Notes: generated by a model from the letters alone, not told the origin. 64,000 bases of DNA from Lysobacteraceae bacterium (GCA_021372495.1 JAJFUF010000006.1:166158-230157), one strand, 5' to 3'; counted from the stretch's first letter, positions 25,364 through 34,534 are shown. Translations and numbers: made by a program.

Positions 25364-26736
25364 TCCCTGCGGCCGGCGTCGACGGGCTCGGGCGCGAGGT
25401 CGCGCGAGTGCGCCGCGCGCCAGCCGAACCAGCCCGCCAGCAACCCCGCGCCGGCGCTCAGGGCGGCCAGCACGGACAGACCGATGCCCAGCGCGCGCAG
25501 CCCGCTGAGCGCGCTGGTGATGGTCAGATCGCCGAAACGCCACACCGCGGTGTCGATGAAATTCTTGCCCTTGTAGCGCGCCTCGCGCTCGACGCGCGTG
25601 TACAGCGCGTCGCTGGCCGGCTTGAGCATGCCGTAGGTGAAACCGCGGCTGACCACCAGCATCAGCGCAAGCAGCGAGGCCGGCACCATGATCAGCCGCG
25701 GCCACGCGTCCGGCGACACCGCGATCCACGGCATCGGCAGATGCACGCCGCCGGCGCTCGCGACCCAGGTCAGCAGCAGCACGTTGATCGTGGCCCACGC
25801 CACCACGCACGCCGCCGGCCCGCGCCGCGCCAGCAGCCAGCGCGTCGGCGCCAGCTGCAGCAGCACCACCAGCGTGTTGGTGGCGAGATCGAGGTGCGCG
25901 TAGAACGCGGTGCGCGCGGCATTGCCGAGGAAATGCGCCTTGGCGTAATCGGCGACGAACGCGTAGGCCACCGTGCCGACGCCGTCCGACAACAGCATCA
26001 GCAGCGCCATGTTGCGCAGGAACGGCCGCGTCAGCACCTGGCGTACGCCCGCCAGCAGCGAGCCGCCGATCGGCGCCTCGTCCTGCGCGGCGCCGCCGGC
26101 CGCCCGCCCCGTCGGCGCGAGCGATGCACCGACCGCCGCCTGCCCGCCGACGCCCGCGGACAGCATCAGCATGCCGACCAGCCCCGCGCCCAGCAGCCCC
26201 GCCGACACCAGCAGCAACGCGGCGACGCCAATCGTCTGCACCAGCAGCGAGGTCAGCAGCGGCCCCGCGATGGCGCCGGCCGTGCCGCCGATCGCAATCA
26301 GCGGAAACAGCCGTCGCGCCCGCTCGCTGGAGCAGATGTCCGCCATCAGGCTCCAGAACAGCGACACCACGAACAGGTTGAACACGCTGACCCAGATGAA
26401 GAACGCCACGCCCAGCACGCGCGCGCCGATGCGGTCCTGCGCCGCGAACAGCGGCACGAACGCGATCAGGCAGACGATGAAGAACAGGTAGCTCCACGCC
26501 AGCAGCCGACGACGCGGCAGGCGCGCCACCAGCGCACCGAACAGCGGCGTGATCAGCAGGGTCGCGGCGAAGGTGCCGGCATAGAACATCGGCAGCGCGA
26601 TCGAGCCGACCGCGCCGGCCAACTGGTCGCGCACCGGCCGGATCACGTAGTAGGCCGCCAGCACGCAGAAGAAGGCGAGGCAGGCCAGCACGAGGGCGCG
26701 CCCCTCGCCCGCACGCACGGCGAATCGCGTCATCAC
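25348..26736 (-). CDS. MFS / NTP-NDP exchange-type transporter
   Basis: This 462-residue polytopic protein has about twelve hydrophobic helices. YYVIRPVRDQLA at the start and RYKGKNFIDTAVWRFGDL near the C-terminus are characteristic of the family related to ATP/ADP antiporters (TlcC-like) found in free-living bacteria, where the substrate is unknown. A hydrophilic loop rich in Ala and Gly divides the two halves (about residues 200-225). The start is MMTRF at 26736, or one codon later. It is divergent from the GMC oxidoreductase. Free-living homologues should not be assumed to exchange ATP. Confidence 0.8.
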   Translation of the reverse strand: MMTRFAVRAGEGRALVLACLAFFCVLAAYYVIRPVRDQLAGAVGSIALPMFYAGTFAATLLITPLFGALVARLPRRRLLAWSYLFFIVCLIAFVPLFAAQDRIGARVLGVAFFIWVSVFNLFVVSLFWSLMADICSSERARRLFPLIAIGGTAGAIAGPLLTSLLVQTIGVAALLLVSAGLLGAGLVGMLMLSAGVGGQAAVGASLAPTGRAAGGAAQDEAPIGGSLLAGVRQVLTRPFLRNMALLMLLSDGVGTVAYAFVADYAKAHFLGNAARTAFYAHLDLATNTLVVLLQLAPTRWLLARRGPAACVVAWATINVLLLTWVASAGGVHLPMPWIAVSPDAWPRLIMVPASLLALMLVVSRGFTYGMLKPASDALYTRVEREARYKGKNFIDTAVWRFGDLTITSALSGLRALGIGLSVLAALSAGAGLLAGWFGWRAAHSRDLAPEPVDAGRRDQPAM

Positions 26737-26858
26737 GCGCCCTGAGGGTCCCGCAGCCCGGAATGGGCGGCAAGACTATCATGCGGCGGGGGCCCGCCCG
26801 CGGCTGGAGCAAAGGCTCTAACGCGGGCCGCTACCGTCGCCGCAACCGAGGATCGCCC

Positions 26859-28463
26859 ATGCTCTACGACTTCGTCATCGTCGGCGCCGGCTCCGCAGGC
26901 TGCGTGCTGGCCGAGCGCCTCAGCGCCGACCCGACCCGCCGCGTGCTGCTGGTCGAGGCCGGCCCGCGCGACTGGCACCCGTTCATCCACATGCCCGCCG
27001 GCCTGGCCAAGCTGGTGAACCGCAAGGGCGTCAACTGGGACTACGACACCGAGCCGGAGGCCAGCCTCGAAGGGCGCCGGCTGTGGTGGCCGCGCGGCAA
27101 GGTGCTGGGCGGCTCCAGCTCGATCAACGCGATGTGCTACGTGCGCGGCGTGCCGGCCGACTACGACGACTGGGCACGCCTCGCCGGCGACCCGCGCTGG
27201 GCGTGGGCGAACGTGCTGCCGTACTTCCGCCGCAGCGAGGGCAACACGCGCGGCGCCGACGCGCTGCACGGCGCCGACGGCCCGCTGACGGTATCCGACC
27301 TGCGCTACCGCAACCCGCTGTCGCAGGCGTTCATCGACGCCGCCGATGCCGCCGGCTTCGCGCGCAACGACGACTTCAACGGCGCCCGCCAGGAAGGCTT
27401 CGGCTTCTACCAGGTGACCCAGCGCAACGGCGCGCGCTGCTCGGCGGCGACCGCCTACCTCAAGCCGGCGCGCGAGCGCGCCAACCTGACCGTGCTCACC
27501 CACGCGCTGGCCGAGCGCGTCGTGCTGGACGGCACGCGCGCGGCCGGCGTCGACCTGCGCCTGCGCGGCGGCAAGCGCAAACGCGTCGAGGCCGGCGAGG
27601 TGATCCTGGCCGGCGGCGCGATCAACTCGCCGCAACTGCTGATGCTGTCCGGCATCGGCCCGGCCGACCACCTGCGCGAGCGTGGCGTCGGCGTGGCGCT
27701 GGACCTGCCCGGCGTCGGCACCAACCTGCAGGACCACCTCGACATCTGCACGCTGGTGCGCTCGACCCAGCCGATCACCTACGACCGCACCAACGACGTG
27801 GCGATCGCGCTGGAGTTCCTGCTGCGCCGCAGCGGCATCGGCACTTCCAACATCGCCGAGGCCGGCGGCTTCGTGCGCTCGCGCCACGCCGAGGACGCGC
27901 GCTGCGACCTGCAGTTCCACTTCGTGCCCGCGCAGCTCGACGACCACGGCCGCCACCGCCTGCCCGGCGACGGCTACACCGTGCACGCCTGCGCGCTGCA
28001 TCCGAAGAGCCGCGGCTGCATCCGCCTCGCCAGCGCCGATCCGGCGGCGAAGGCGGCGATCCACGCCAACTACCTGGGCGACGCGGAAGGCTACGACCTG
28101 AAGATGCTGATCGAAGGCGCGAAGCTGTCGCGCGCGATCCTGGCGCAGGCGCCGTTCGCCCCGTACCGCGGCGCCGAGATCTTCCCCGGTGCCGACGCAC
28201 AGGACGACGCCGCGCTGGAAGCGTTCATCCGCCGCAAGGCCGAGACCATCTACCACCCGGTCGGCACCTGCCGCATGGGCGCCGACGCCGGCGCGGTGGT
28301 CGACCCGGCGCTGCGCGTGCGCGGCATCGACGCCCTGCGCGTGGTCGACGCCGCGGTGATGCCGCGCCTGCCGACCGGCAACACCAACGCGCCGACCATC
28401 ATGATCGCCGAGGTCGCGGCCGACCTGATCCTCGGCCGCGCGCAGGACACCGCCGCCAGCTAG
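26859..28463 (+). CDS. GMC-family FAD oxidoreductase (choline-dehydrogenase-like)
   Basis: This 534-residue flavoenzyme has the N-terminal FAD dinucleotide fold DFVIVGAGSAGCVLAERLS. The first GMC signature is GKVLGGSSSINAMCYVRG, and the second is GGAINSPQLLMLSGIGP. The C-terminal catalytic region is HPVGTCRMG (active-site His) and NTNAPTIMIAE. It oxidises a primary or secondary alcohol. Choline dehydrogenase, alkan-1-ol dehydrogenase and related enzymes share these motifs, so the substrate is open. The ATG at 26859 is chosen because it directly precedes the FAD fold. Confidence 0.9.
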   Translation: MLYDFVIVGAGSAGCVLAERLSADPTRRVLLVEAGPRDWHPFIHMPAGLAKLVNRKGVNWDYDTEPEASLEGRRLWWPRGKVLGGSSSINAMCYVRGVPADYDDWARLAGDPRWAWANVLPYFRRSEGNTRGADALHGADGPLTVSDLRYRNPLSQAFIDAADAAGFARNDDFNGARQEGFGFYQVTQRNGARCSAATAYLKPARERANLTVLTHALAERVVLDGTRAAGVDLRLRGGKRKRVEAGEVILAGGAINSPQLLMLSGIGPADHLRERGVGVALDLPGVGTNLQDHLDICTLVRSTQPITYDRTNDVAIALEFLLRRSGIGTSNIAEAGGFVRSRHAEDARCDLQFHFVPAQLDDHGRHRLPGDGYTVHACALHPKSRGCIRLASADPAAKAAIHANYLGDAEGYDLKMLIEGAKLSRAILAQAPFAPYRGAEIFPGADAQDDAALEAFIRRKAETIYHPVGTCRMGADAGAVVDPALRVRGIDALRVVDAAVMPRLPTGNTNAPTIMIAEVAADLILGRAQDTAAS

Positions 28464-28478
28464 CGTGCGCTCCGCGCA

Positions 28479-28610
28479 CGATGCGTATCGGCGGCGTGCG
28501 CGGAGACCGCAGGATGCGGTGAGCGAAGCGCGCCGCATCATCCTCGCGGTCCGCCACGTGCGGTCAGCTCCGCTCACCGCAACCTGCGAAGCTCACCGCA
28601 TCCTGGCGGC
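28479..28610. repeat. cluster of inverted repeats (REP-like)
   Basis: Between the GMC oxidoreductase and the M48 protease a perfect 15-bp inverted repeat, caggatgcggtgagc (28510-28524) and its complement (28591-28605), encloses further half-copies of the same motif (ccgcatcatcc, gctcaccgc). A smaller perfect 6-bp stem lies at 28484-28498. The two genes converge here, so this may act as a transcription or mRNA-stability boundary. Confidence 0.6.
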
Positions 28611-30545
28611 TTATGCCGTGGCCAGCAGCGGCGGCAGCGGGCAGTGCAGCGCGGCGCAGACCACGCGCAGCAGCTCCGCCTCGGCCACGTTGACCAGGCC
28701 GTCCTCGCCGATCGCGCGCGTCAGCCCGCGCACCACCAGTTCCTTGCCCTCCGGCGCCAGCCGCGCCAGCTTCGCGAGCGCGGCGTCCAGCGCCGGCCGC
28801 CAGTCGTCCGGGTAGGCGAACAGCGGATTCGCATCGGGCAGCGCCTCGTGCATCGCCAGCAGGAACGCGCGCCGCGCCGCCGCATCGTCGTCGTGGCCGT
28901 AGCGCGCCACCAGCGCGCACAGGTCACGCAGCTCCGCCGCGCAATCGGCGAGGCGCAGGCTGCCCGGCACGAAGCCGCGGCTCGGGTCGAGCGCGGCAAC
29001 GACCTGCAGGCGCACCAGCGTTGCCAGGCAATACTCGTCCAGCTCGACGCGACCGTCGGCGTTGACCAGCGCGGCCAGCGCGGCGAGGAAGCGCTGCAGC
29101 TCGGGACGCGGCCGCCGCCGCAGCGCCGGAAACGCCAGTTGCGCCAGCGGCAGGCGCAGCAGCGGATGCAGCGCGGCGACGCCCTCGGCGAGCGCGCGCG
29201 CCGCGTCGGCAGCCGCCGCGCCGAACGCCCGCGCGATCGCTTCGCGCTGGCGCATGCGGGTGTCGGCGTCGCCGCCCAGCGCCAGCGCGAACACCAGCGC
29301 AGGCGCGCTCTGCGGGTCGCGCGCCTGCGCGCGCAGCGCGTCCGGGATCTGCGCGTGCAGCGCTGCCGCGGTGCGGAAATCGTCGGCGCCCGGGCGGCCG
29401 ACCTGCGCGGCGACGCCGCGCGCGTCCAGGCCGACGGCGCCGGTCGCCACCGGCAGCGCGCCGGGCGGGACGACTGCGGCGGTCGTCGCGCCCGCCGGCG
29501 CGAAGCCCGAGATCGAGGCCTGCGGCGCATCCGCGTCGGCGGCGCGCACCGGCTGCTGCCAGGCGCGCGCGATGCGCGCGATTTCGGCATCGCCGAAGCC
29601 CGGCTCGAGCGCGCGGATGCGCGCCAGCAGCGGCGGATGCGTTGCGAACAGCGCGGACAGGCCGACGCCGTCGCCGAACAGCATGTGCGCCACCTCCTCG
29701 CGCTGCGCGCTGGCCAGTTGCGAGCCCTCGGCCAGCGCGGCGATCTTCTTCAGCGCGCCGGCGATGCCGCCGGTCTGCCGCGTGAACTGCACCGCCGAGG
29801 CGTCGGCGAGGCATTCGCGCGAGCGCGACACCGCGGCCTGGATCAGCCGGCCGAAGAAGAAGCCGACGTAGCCGATCACCAGGATCGCCAGCCCGAAGGC
29901 GACCAGCGCGCCGGCGCCGCGCCCGCGCGTGCGGCCGCTGCCGGCGAGGATCTTGCGTCCGGCGACGCCGAGCACGAGGATGCCGAACAGCAGGCCGATC
30001 AGGCGCACGTTCAGGCGCATGTCGCCGTTCAGCACGTGGCTGAACTCGTGCGCGACCACGCCCTGCAGCTCGTCGCGGGTCAGCTTGTCGAGCGCGCCTT
30101 GGGTGACGCACACCGCGGCGTCCGCGGGCGTGTAGCCGGCGGCGAAGGCATTGATGCCGGCCTCGTCCTCGAGCACGTACAGCTCGGGCACCGGCACGCC
30201 GGAGGCGATCGCCACCTCTTCGACCACGTTGCGCAGCCGCTTCCACGCGAAGTCGCCGGTGTCGGCCGGCACCGGCGTGGCGCCCAGCCCGCGCGCGACC
30301 GCACCGCCGCCGCCGGCGAGGCTGGCGACGCGCCATGCCGAGGCCAGCGCGATCACCGCCGCCGTCACCAGGCTGATGCCCAACAACACCAGCGGATCGA
30401 CGCGATCGGCGTGGCGGCCGATGCCGAACAGCCCGACCAGCACCGCATCGACGGCGGCGACGATGGCGAGCACGGCCAGCGCGAACAGCACGACCAGGCG
30501 CCGGCTGGCGCGGCGCGCGCGCTCCTGCTCCGCGAAGAAGTTCAT
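28611..30545 (-). CDS. M48-family membrane zinc protease with TerB-like C-terminal domain
   Basis: This 644-residue protein has two N-terminal membrane helices (about residues 18-70), then an HtpX/M48 peptidase domain. HEFSHVLNGD holds the HExxH zinc site, and the third ligand Glu is in SRSRECLADASAV. Two more hydrophobic helices lie between them. The C-terminal half (from about residue 390) is alpha-helical and includes ALVNADGRVELDEYCLATLVRLQ, which resembles a tellurite-resistance TerB-type helical module. It lies 49 bases downstream of lemA in the same orientation; LemA/M48 pairs are common and suggest joint envelope quality control. The start MNFFAEQE is set by similarity to family starts. 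Confidence 0.87.
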   Translation of the reverse strand: MNFFAEQERARRASRRLVVLFALAVLAIVAAVDAVLVGLFGIGRHADRVDPLVLLGISLVTAAVIALASAWRVASLAGGGGAVARGLGATPVPADTGDFAWKRLRNVVEEVAIASGVPVPELYVLEDEAGINAFAAGYTPADAAVCVTQGALDKLTRDELQGVVAHEFSHVLNGDMRLNVRLIGLLFGILVLGVAGRKILAGSGRTRGRGAGALVAFGLAILVIGYVGFFFGRLIQAAVSRSRECLADASAVQFTRQTGGIAGALKKIAALAEGSQLASAQREEVAHMLFGDGVGLSALFATHPPLLARIRALEPGFGDAEIARIARAWQQPVRAADADAPQASISGFAPAGATTAAVVPPGALPVATGAVGLDARGVAAQVGRPGADDFRTAAALHAQIPDALRAQARDPQSAPALVFALALGGDADTRMRQREAIARAFGAAAADAARALAEGVAALHPLLRLPLAQLAFPALRRRPRPELQRFLAALAALVNADGRVELDEYCLATLVRLQVVAALDPSRGFVPGSLRLADCAAELRDLCALVARYGHDDDAAARRAFLLAMHEALPDANPLFAYPDDWRPALDAALAKLARLAPEGKELVVRGLTRAIGEDGLVNVAEAELLRVVCAALHCPLPPLLATA

Positions 30546-30594
30546 CGGTGGTTCCCCCGACCCCGGCCGAGCCGGGGCGATCCCGTCATCGCGT

Positions 30595-31182
30595 TCAGCC
30601 GAACGCCACCTTCGGCGCCGCACGCTTGGCGGCATCCTCGATCGGCAGCGGCTCCGCCGCCTGGAAGCCGAAGCGCCCGGCGATCAGCGAGCCGGGGAAC
30701 ATCTCGCGCCGGTTGTTGTAGTTCATCACGCCGTCGTTGTAGGCCTGGCGCGCGAAGGCGACGCGGTTCTCGGTGGAGGCCAGTTCCTCCGAGAGCTGCA
30801 TCATGTTCTGGTTGGCCTTGAGGTCCGGATACGCTTCGCTGAGCGCGAACAGGCGGCCCAGCGCCTGGGTGACCTGGTTGTCGGCGCCGGCCAGCTGCTG
30901 CATCGCCTGCGCGTCGCCGGGCTGGGCCTTGGCGCCGGCCAGGCCGGACACCGCGGCATTGCGCGCCTGCACCACCGCTTCGAGGGTTTCGCGCTCGTGC
31001 TTCATGTAGCCCCTGGCGGTCTCGACCAGGTTCGGGATCAGGTCGTAGCGCCGGGTCAGCTGCACGTCGATCTGCGCGAATGCGTTCTTGTAACCGTTGC
31101 GCGCGGCGACCAGCCCGTTGTAGAGCCCGACGATGTACAAGACAATGCCGACCAGAACCACCATCAGCACAATCGTGGTCAT
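30595..31182 (-). CDS. lemA: LemA family protein
   Basis: This 195-residue protein has one N-terminal transmembrane helix (MTTIVLMVVLVGIVLYIVGLYNGLV) followed by the LemA core: RNGYKNAFAQIDVQLTRRYDLIPNLVETA, YPDLKAN and YNNRREMFPGSLIA. The core is a helical bundle thought to be periplasmic. A strong AGGAGG ribosome-binding site lies nine bases before the ATG. It heads an operon with the M48 protease. Its start codon overlaps that of the divergent serine hydrolase (CATG at 31180-31183), so its promoter must lie inside that gene. Confidence 0.93.
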   Translation of the reverse strand: MTTIVLMVVLVGIVLYIVGLYNGLVAARNGYKNAFAQIDVQLTRRYDLIPNLVETARGYMKHERETLEAVVQARNAAVSGLAGAKAQPGDAQAMQQLAGADNQVTQALGRLFALSEAYPDLKANQNMMQLSEELASTENRVAFARQAYNDGVMNYNNRREMFPGSLIAGRFGFQAAEPLPIEDAAKRAAPKVAFG

Positions 31183-32515
31183 GCCAAAATCCTCCTTTTC
31201 GCAGCGCCCCTTCGCGCCGCGCCCGTCCGAGCATAGCAGTCCGCTTGCCCGTGCGTTCCTCGCCGCACTGCTCGCCTGCGGCGCGTGCGCGGCCACCGGC
31301 AGCGCGCACGCGCGCGACCGGGCCACGCCGGTGGTCGGCAACGATCCCGGGGCGACCGCGCTGCCCGCGGCGCGCGTCGACGCGGCGATCGCCGACTACG
31401 GCCGCTGGCTGGATCGGATCGAGGCGAGCGGCCAGGTGTCCGGCCTCGCCACCGCGGTGGTGATCAACGACAAGGTGCGCTTCGAGCGCACGCTCGGCTA
31501 CGCCAACGCGCGCAGCGGCGAGAAGGTCGGGCCGAACACCGTATTCCGCATCGCGTCGCTGTCGAAGGCGTTCGCCACCGCGCTGACCGGGCTGCTGGTG
31601 CGCGACGGCGTGTTCAGTTGGGACACCCGCCTGTCCGACGTGCTGCCGTTCTTCAAGCTGAAGGACGCGCAGGCGTCCGAGCAGGCCACCGTGCGCGACA
31701 TCCTCGCCCAGCGCCTCGGCCTGCCGCGCAACACCTACGACCGCATGCTCGAGGACGACGTGCCCTATGCCCAGCTGGTGCGCCGCCTCGACGAGGTCGA
31801 CATGGCCTGCGGCGTCGGCAGTTGCTACGGCTACCAGAACGTCGCCTTCAGCCTGATCGGCGACGTCGTCTACGCCGAGACCGGCGATTTCTTCTACCAC
31901 CAGGTCGAGAAGCGCGTGTTCCTGCCGCTCGGCATGCGCACCGCCACCTACGGGCGCGAGTCGCTGGAGGCGAGCAAGAGCTGGGCGCATCCGCACCGGC
32001 GCATCCGCGACGGCTGGGCGCCGTTCGAGCCGAAGGACAACTTCTACGTGCCGCCGGCCGCCGGCGTCAACGCCAGCCTGCACGACATGGAGCAGTGGCT
32101 GATCGCGCAGATGGGCGGGCGCCCGGACGTGCTGCCGGCCAGCGTGCTGGATGTGCTGCACGCGCCGGTGATCGTCACGCCCAGCGAGCGCGTCGCCACG
32201 CCGTGGCGGCGGGCGCGCCTGAAGCACGCCGACTACGCGCTCGGCTGGCGCGTCTACGACTACGCCGGCGAGACGCTGGTGTTCCATGCCGGCGCGGTGC
32301 AGGGCTATCGCGCGATGATCGGGTTCTTCCCGAAATACCACGCCGGCGCGGTGGTCATGTGGAACTGCGAGTGCGCGGCGCCCTCGGGGCTGATGCCGAT
32401 GCTGCTGGACAAGATGCTGGGTCTGCCGTACATGGACTGGGCCGGACTGGACCGCCCGGCGTCGCGCGACGCCCCGGCGCCGCGCAACGCCTCGAAGCGC
32501 AAGCGCCGGTACTGA
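31181..32515 (+). CDS. class C beta-lactamase-related serine hydrolase, exported
   Basis: This 444-residue protein has a positively charged N-terminus and a hydrophobic signal segment (RAFLAALLACGACAATGSAHA). The serine-hydrolase triad motifs are SLSK (IASLSKAFA), Y-x-N in GYQNVAFSLIG, and HAGAVQGY in place of the KTG box, typical of beta-lactamase-like esterases and D-aminopeptidases rather than true AmpC. The start at 31181 has no clear ribosome-binding site. No in-frame ATG, GTG or TTG follows before the signal segment, so it is kept. It is divergent from lemA with overlapping start codons. The substrate is unknown. Confidence 0.82.
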   Translation: MPKSSFSQRPFAPRPSEHSSPLARAFLAALLACGACAATGSAHARDRATPVVGNDPGATALPAARVDAAIADYGRWLDRIEASGQVSGLATAVVINDKVRFERTLGYANARSGEKVGPNTVFRIASLSKAFATALTGLLVRDGVFSWDTRLSDVLPFFKLKDAQASEQATVRDILAQRLGLPRNTYDRMLEDDVPYAQLVRRLDEVDMACGVGSCYGYQNVAFSLIGDVVYAETGDFFYHQVEKRVFLPLGMRTATYGRESLEASKSWAHPHRRIRDGWAPFEPKDNFYVPPAAGVNASLHDMEQWLIAQMGGRPDVLPASVLDVLHAPVIVTPSERVATPWRRARLKHADYALGWRVYDYAGETLVFHAGAVQGYRAMIGFFPKYHAGAVVMWNCECAAPSGLMPMLLDKMLGLPYMDWAGLDRPASRDAPAPRNASKRKRRY

Positions 32516-32549
32516 CCGCGCAGCGCGCGCATCGCAGTGGGGGAACGGC

Positions 32550-33173
32550 ATGCTGATCGCCGAACGGCTGCTGCTGCTGTGTCTCGACCCGGTCCACGGC
32601 ACGCTGCGCAGCGAGCGGCCGGACACGCCCTTCGGCGCGCTGTGCGCCGCCGCATTGCTGATCGAGCTGCAGGTCCATGGGCGCCTGCGCTATGCGCGCG
32701 ACATGCTGCGCGCGGAGGCTCCGCTGCCGACCGCGCACCCGCTGCTGGCCGCCGCGCTGCGCGCGCTGGGCACCGCGCCGCAACCGGCCGCGGAAGCAGT
32801 GCGCCTGGTCGAGCATGCGCTGCGGCCGCTGCCGCGACGCCTGCTCGACACGCTGGCGCGCGGCGACCTGGTGCACCGCGTCGCGCGCGTGCCCGGACTG
32901 CCCTTCCTCGGCGTGCGCCACCCGCTGCGTTCGGTGCAGGCGCACAACGCCGCCGTGCACGCGCTGCGCGAGGCCGCGCGCGCGCCGCACGACGTCGCCG
33001 CACTCGGACTGCTGCTCGGCGCCGACCTGGTCGGCGTGATGGTGCGTTGCCTCGACGCCGTCGCGCACGCGCGCGCCAGCGCGGCGCTGCTGGCGCTGGA
33101 ACGCCTGCCTGCGGATGCGCCGGAAGGCCTTGCGACCCTCGCGGCGCTGCGGCGCACGCTGCTGGACGCCTGA
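32550..33173 (+). CDS. GPP34/GOLPH3-family protein
   Basis: This 207-residue protein begins MLIAERLLLLCLDPVHGTLR, followed by ALCAAALLIELQVHGRLRY. This matches the pattern of the GPP34 family, which in eukaryotes (GOLPH3, Vps74) binds phosphatidylinositol-4-phosphate at the Golgi. Bacterial members have no assigned function. The rest is helical and rich in Ala, Leu and Arg with no membrane helix. It follows the serine hydrolase by 34 bases and may be cotranscribed. It is convergent with the TonB-like gene. Confidence 0.75.
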   Translation: MLIAERLLLLCLDPVHGTLRSERPDTPFGALCAAALLIELQVHGRLRYARDMLRAEAPLPTAHPLLAAALRALGTAPQPAAEAVRLVEHALRPLPRRLLDTLARGDLVHRVARVPGLPFLGVRHPLRSVQAHNAAVHALREAARAPHDVAALGLLLGADLVGVMVRCLDAVAHARASAALLALERLPADAPEGLATLAALRRTLLDA

Positions 33174-33204
33174 ACGCGCGGGCGCGTCGCTCGCGCGCGG
33201 CAAA

Positions 33205-34212
33205 TCAGCCGTTGCCCAGCTTGAACTCGATGCGCTGGCGCAACGTGGCGTCGGTCGGTACGCCGTTGCGCAATGCCGGCTGGAAGCGCCACTGGCGCAC
33301 CGCTTCCAGCGCGGCGCGGTCGAACAGCCGGCGCGGCTGCGAATTCAGCACCTTCGCGTCGACCACCGTGCCCTGGCTGGTCACCATGAACTCGACGTCC
33401 ACCCAGCCCTGGGTGCCGGCGCGCGCCGCCTCCTGCGGGTACTGCGGCGGCACCTGGCGCGTCACCTGCGGCTCGCGGTTGACGGCGGCGACCTGCTGCG
33501 GCGCGGGCGCCGCGGGTCGGGCCGGCGCGGGCGCGGCCGGCGCGGGCGCCGCGGCTGCGCTTTGTTGTGCCGAAGCCTGCGCGGGCGCGGGCGCGGCCGG
33601 GGTCGTCGCCGCCGCCTGCTTCTGCTGCGCCGCCTGCTGCTCGGCGAGCTGCTGGCGCTGCTGCTGCTCCTGTTCGCGGTCGGCCAGCTTGCGCTGCGCG
33701 TCCAGCTTGGAGCGCAGGATGGTCAGCGTGTAATTGTTCGGATCGGCCTTCGACAGCAGGTCGATCTCGCGCTGCGCCTCGGCGAAATTGCGCTGGTTGA
33801 TCTCCTGCTCCGCGACGGACGTCGCGAACGGGAAGGTCTCGCGCAGCGCATCCTGCGCCACCGGGTTGTTCGGTTCCTTCTGCAGCACGTTCAGGTAGAA
33901 CTCGAACGCGTTGTTGCCGGCCGGCGCCAGCAGGCGCTGCTCGTGCATCGCCTTGCGCGCTTCCTTCAGCAGGTCGCCGACACTGAGGTTGGCGACGCTC
34001 GGCGGCACCGCCGTACCGGCGGCCTGCTGGGCGGCCTGCGCCGGCCCCTCCGCGGCGGTCGGCGCGGCGGCCTGCCGGGGCCTGAAGTAGAAGAAGTACG
34101 CGGCCAGCAGGATCGCCAGGACGACGATCACGGCGATGATCGCCGGCGCGGCGACGCCGCGCGCGCGGCGGGAAGCGGAAGCGGAGTGGCGGGCAGTCAT
34201 GGTCGGTCGCAT
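33205..34212 (-). CDS. TonB-family energy-transducer protein
   Basis: This 335-residue protein has an N-terminal cytoplasmic Arg-rich patch, one transmembrane helix (about residues 22-42, APAIIAVIVVLAILLAAYFF) and a helical TPR-like region (LLKEARKAMHEQRLLAP, FAEAQREIDLLSKADPN). A Gln-rich coiled coil and an Ala/Pro-rich linker follow. It ends in a TonB C-terminal domain (RQVPPQYPQEAARAG, GWVDVEFMVTSQGTVVDAKVL, AVRQWRFQPAL). It would couple proton-motive force to outer-membrane receptors. The helical repeat insert between helix and linker is unusual compared with classical TonB. ATG at 34200 is an alternative start. It has no ExbBD neighbours. Confidence 0.88.
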   Translation of the reverse strand: MRPTMTARHSASASRRARGVAAPAIIAVIVVLAILLAAYFFYFRPRQAAAPTAAEGPAQAAQQAAGTAVPPSVANLSVGDLLKEARKAMHEQRLLAPAGNNAFEFYLNVLQKEPNNPVAQDALRETFPFATSVAEQEINQRNFAEAQREIDLLSKADPNNYTLTILRSKLDAQRKLADREQEQQQRQQLAEQQAAQQKQAAATTPAAPAPAQASAQQSAAAAPAPAAPAPARPAAPAPQQVAAVNREPQVTRQVPPQYPQEAARAGTQGWVDVEFMVTSQGTVVDAKVLNSQPRRLFDRAALEAVRQWRFQPALRNGVPTDATLRQRIEFKLGNG

Positions 34213-34390
34213 GCGGAAGTGGGACGGATTTCCGCGCCCCCTGTGTTCCCCATGGAACCGCGGACCCCAGGTCCGCCGCAGCGCGGTGTCGCAAACTTAC
34301 CGCCAACATGCGGCGCCGGCAACGCCGCGCCGCATGCCGGCCGCGCGCATCGCGGCGGCGGTGCGCCGCGCGGGCGGTTTCACGCCCCTG

Positions 34391-34420
34391 AAAACGGAAC
34401 GCCCCGGCGGGGCCGGGGCG
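34391..34420 (-). terminator. GC hairpin with short T-tract, minus strand
   Basis: A perfect 9-bp stem (arms 34400-34408 and 34412-34420, loop GGG) is followed on the minus strand by TTCCGTTTTC. It is the second of two hairpins downstream of metJ and looks like a modest intrinsic terminator. Confidence 0.55.
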
Positions 34421-34441
34421 AAGCGGTAGCTCCTCGAAATA

Positions 34442-34473
34442 CTCTCCCTGCGCTGGGCATACCGCAGGGAGAG
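34442..34473 (-). terminator. 11-bp hairpin downstream of metJ
   Basis: Perfect 11-bp arms, ctctccctgcg at 34442-34452 and its complement at 34463-34473, enclose a 10-base loop, followed on the minus strand by TATTTC. It lies 62 bases after the metJ stop codon and probably ends the metJ transcript together with the second hairpin. Confidence 0.55.
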
Positions 34474-34534
34474 AGTCGATCGACTTCGTATTGTTGTCTT
34501 GCGGGTAAAGCGTGTTGCGTACGGCTTGCTTCGC

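Larger units (their letters stand above)
34213..34534. other. intergenic region with two hairpins between metJ and the TonB-like gene
   Basis: No gene is seen in these 322 bases. They hold two perfect inverted repeats, listed separately, that lie downstream of metJ on the minus strand. The remaining sequence next to 34212 presumably carries the promoter of the TonB-like gene; no convincing -10/-35 pair is visible. Confidence 0.5.
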
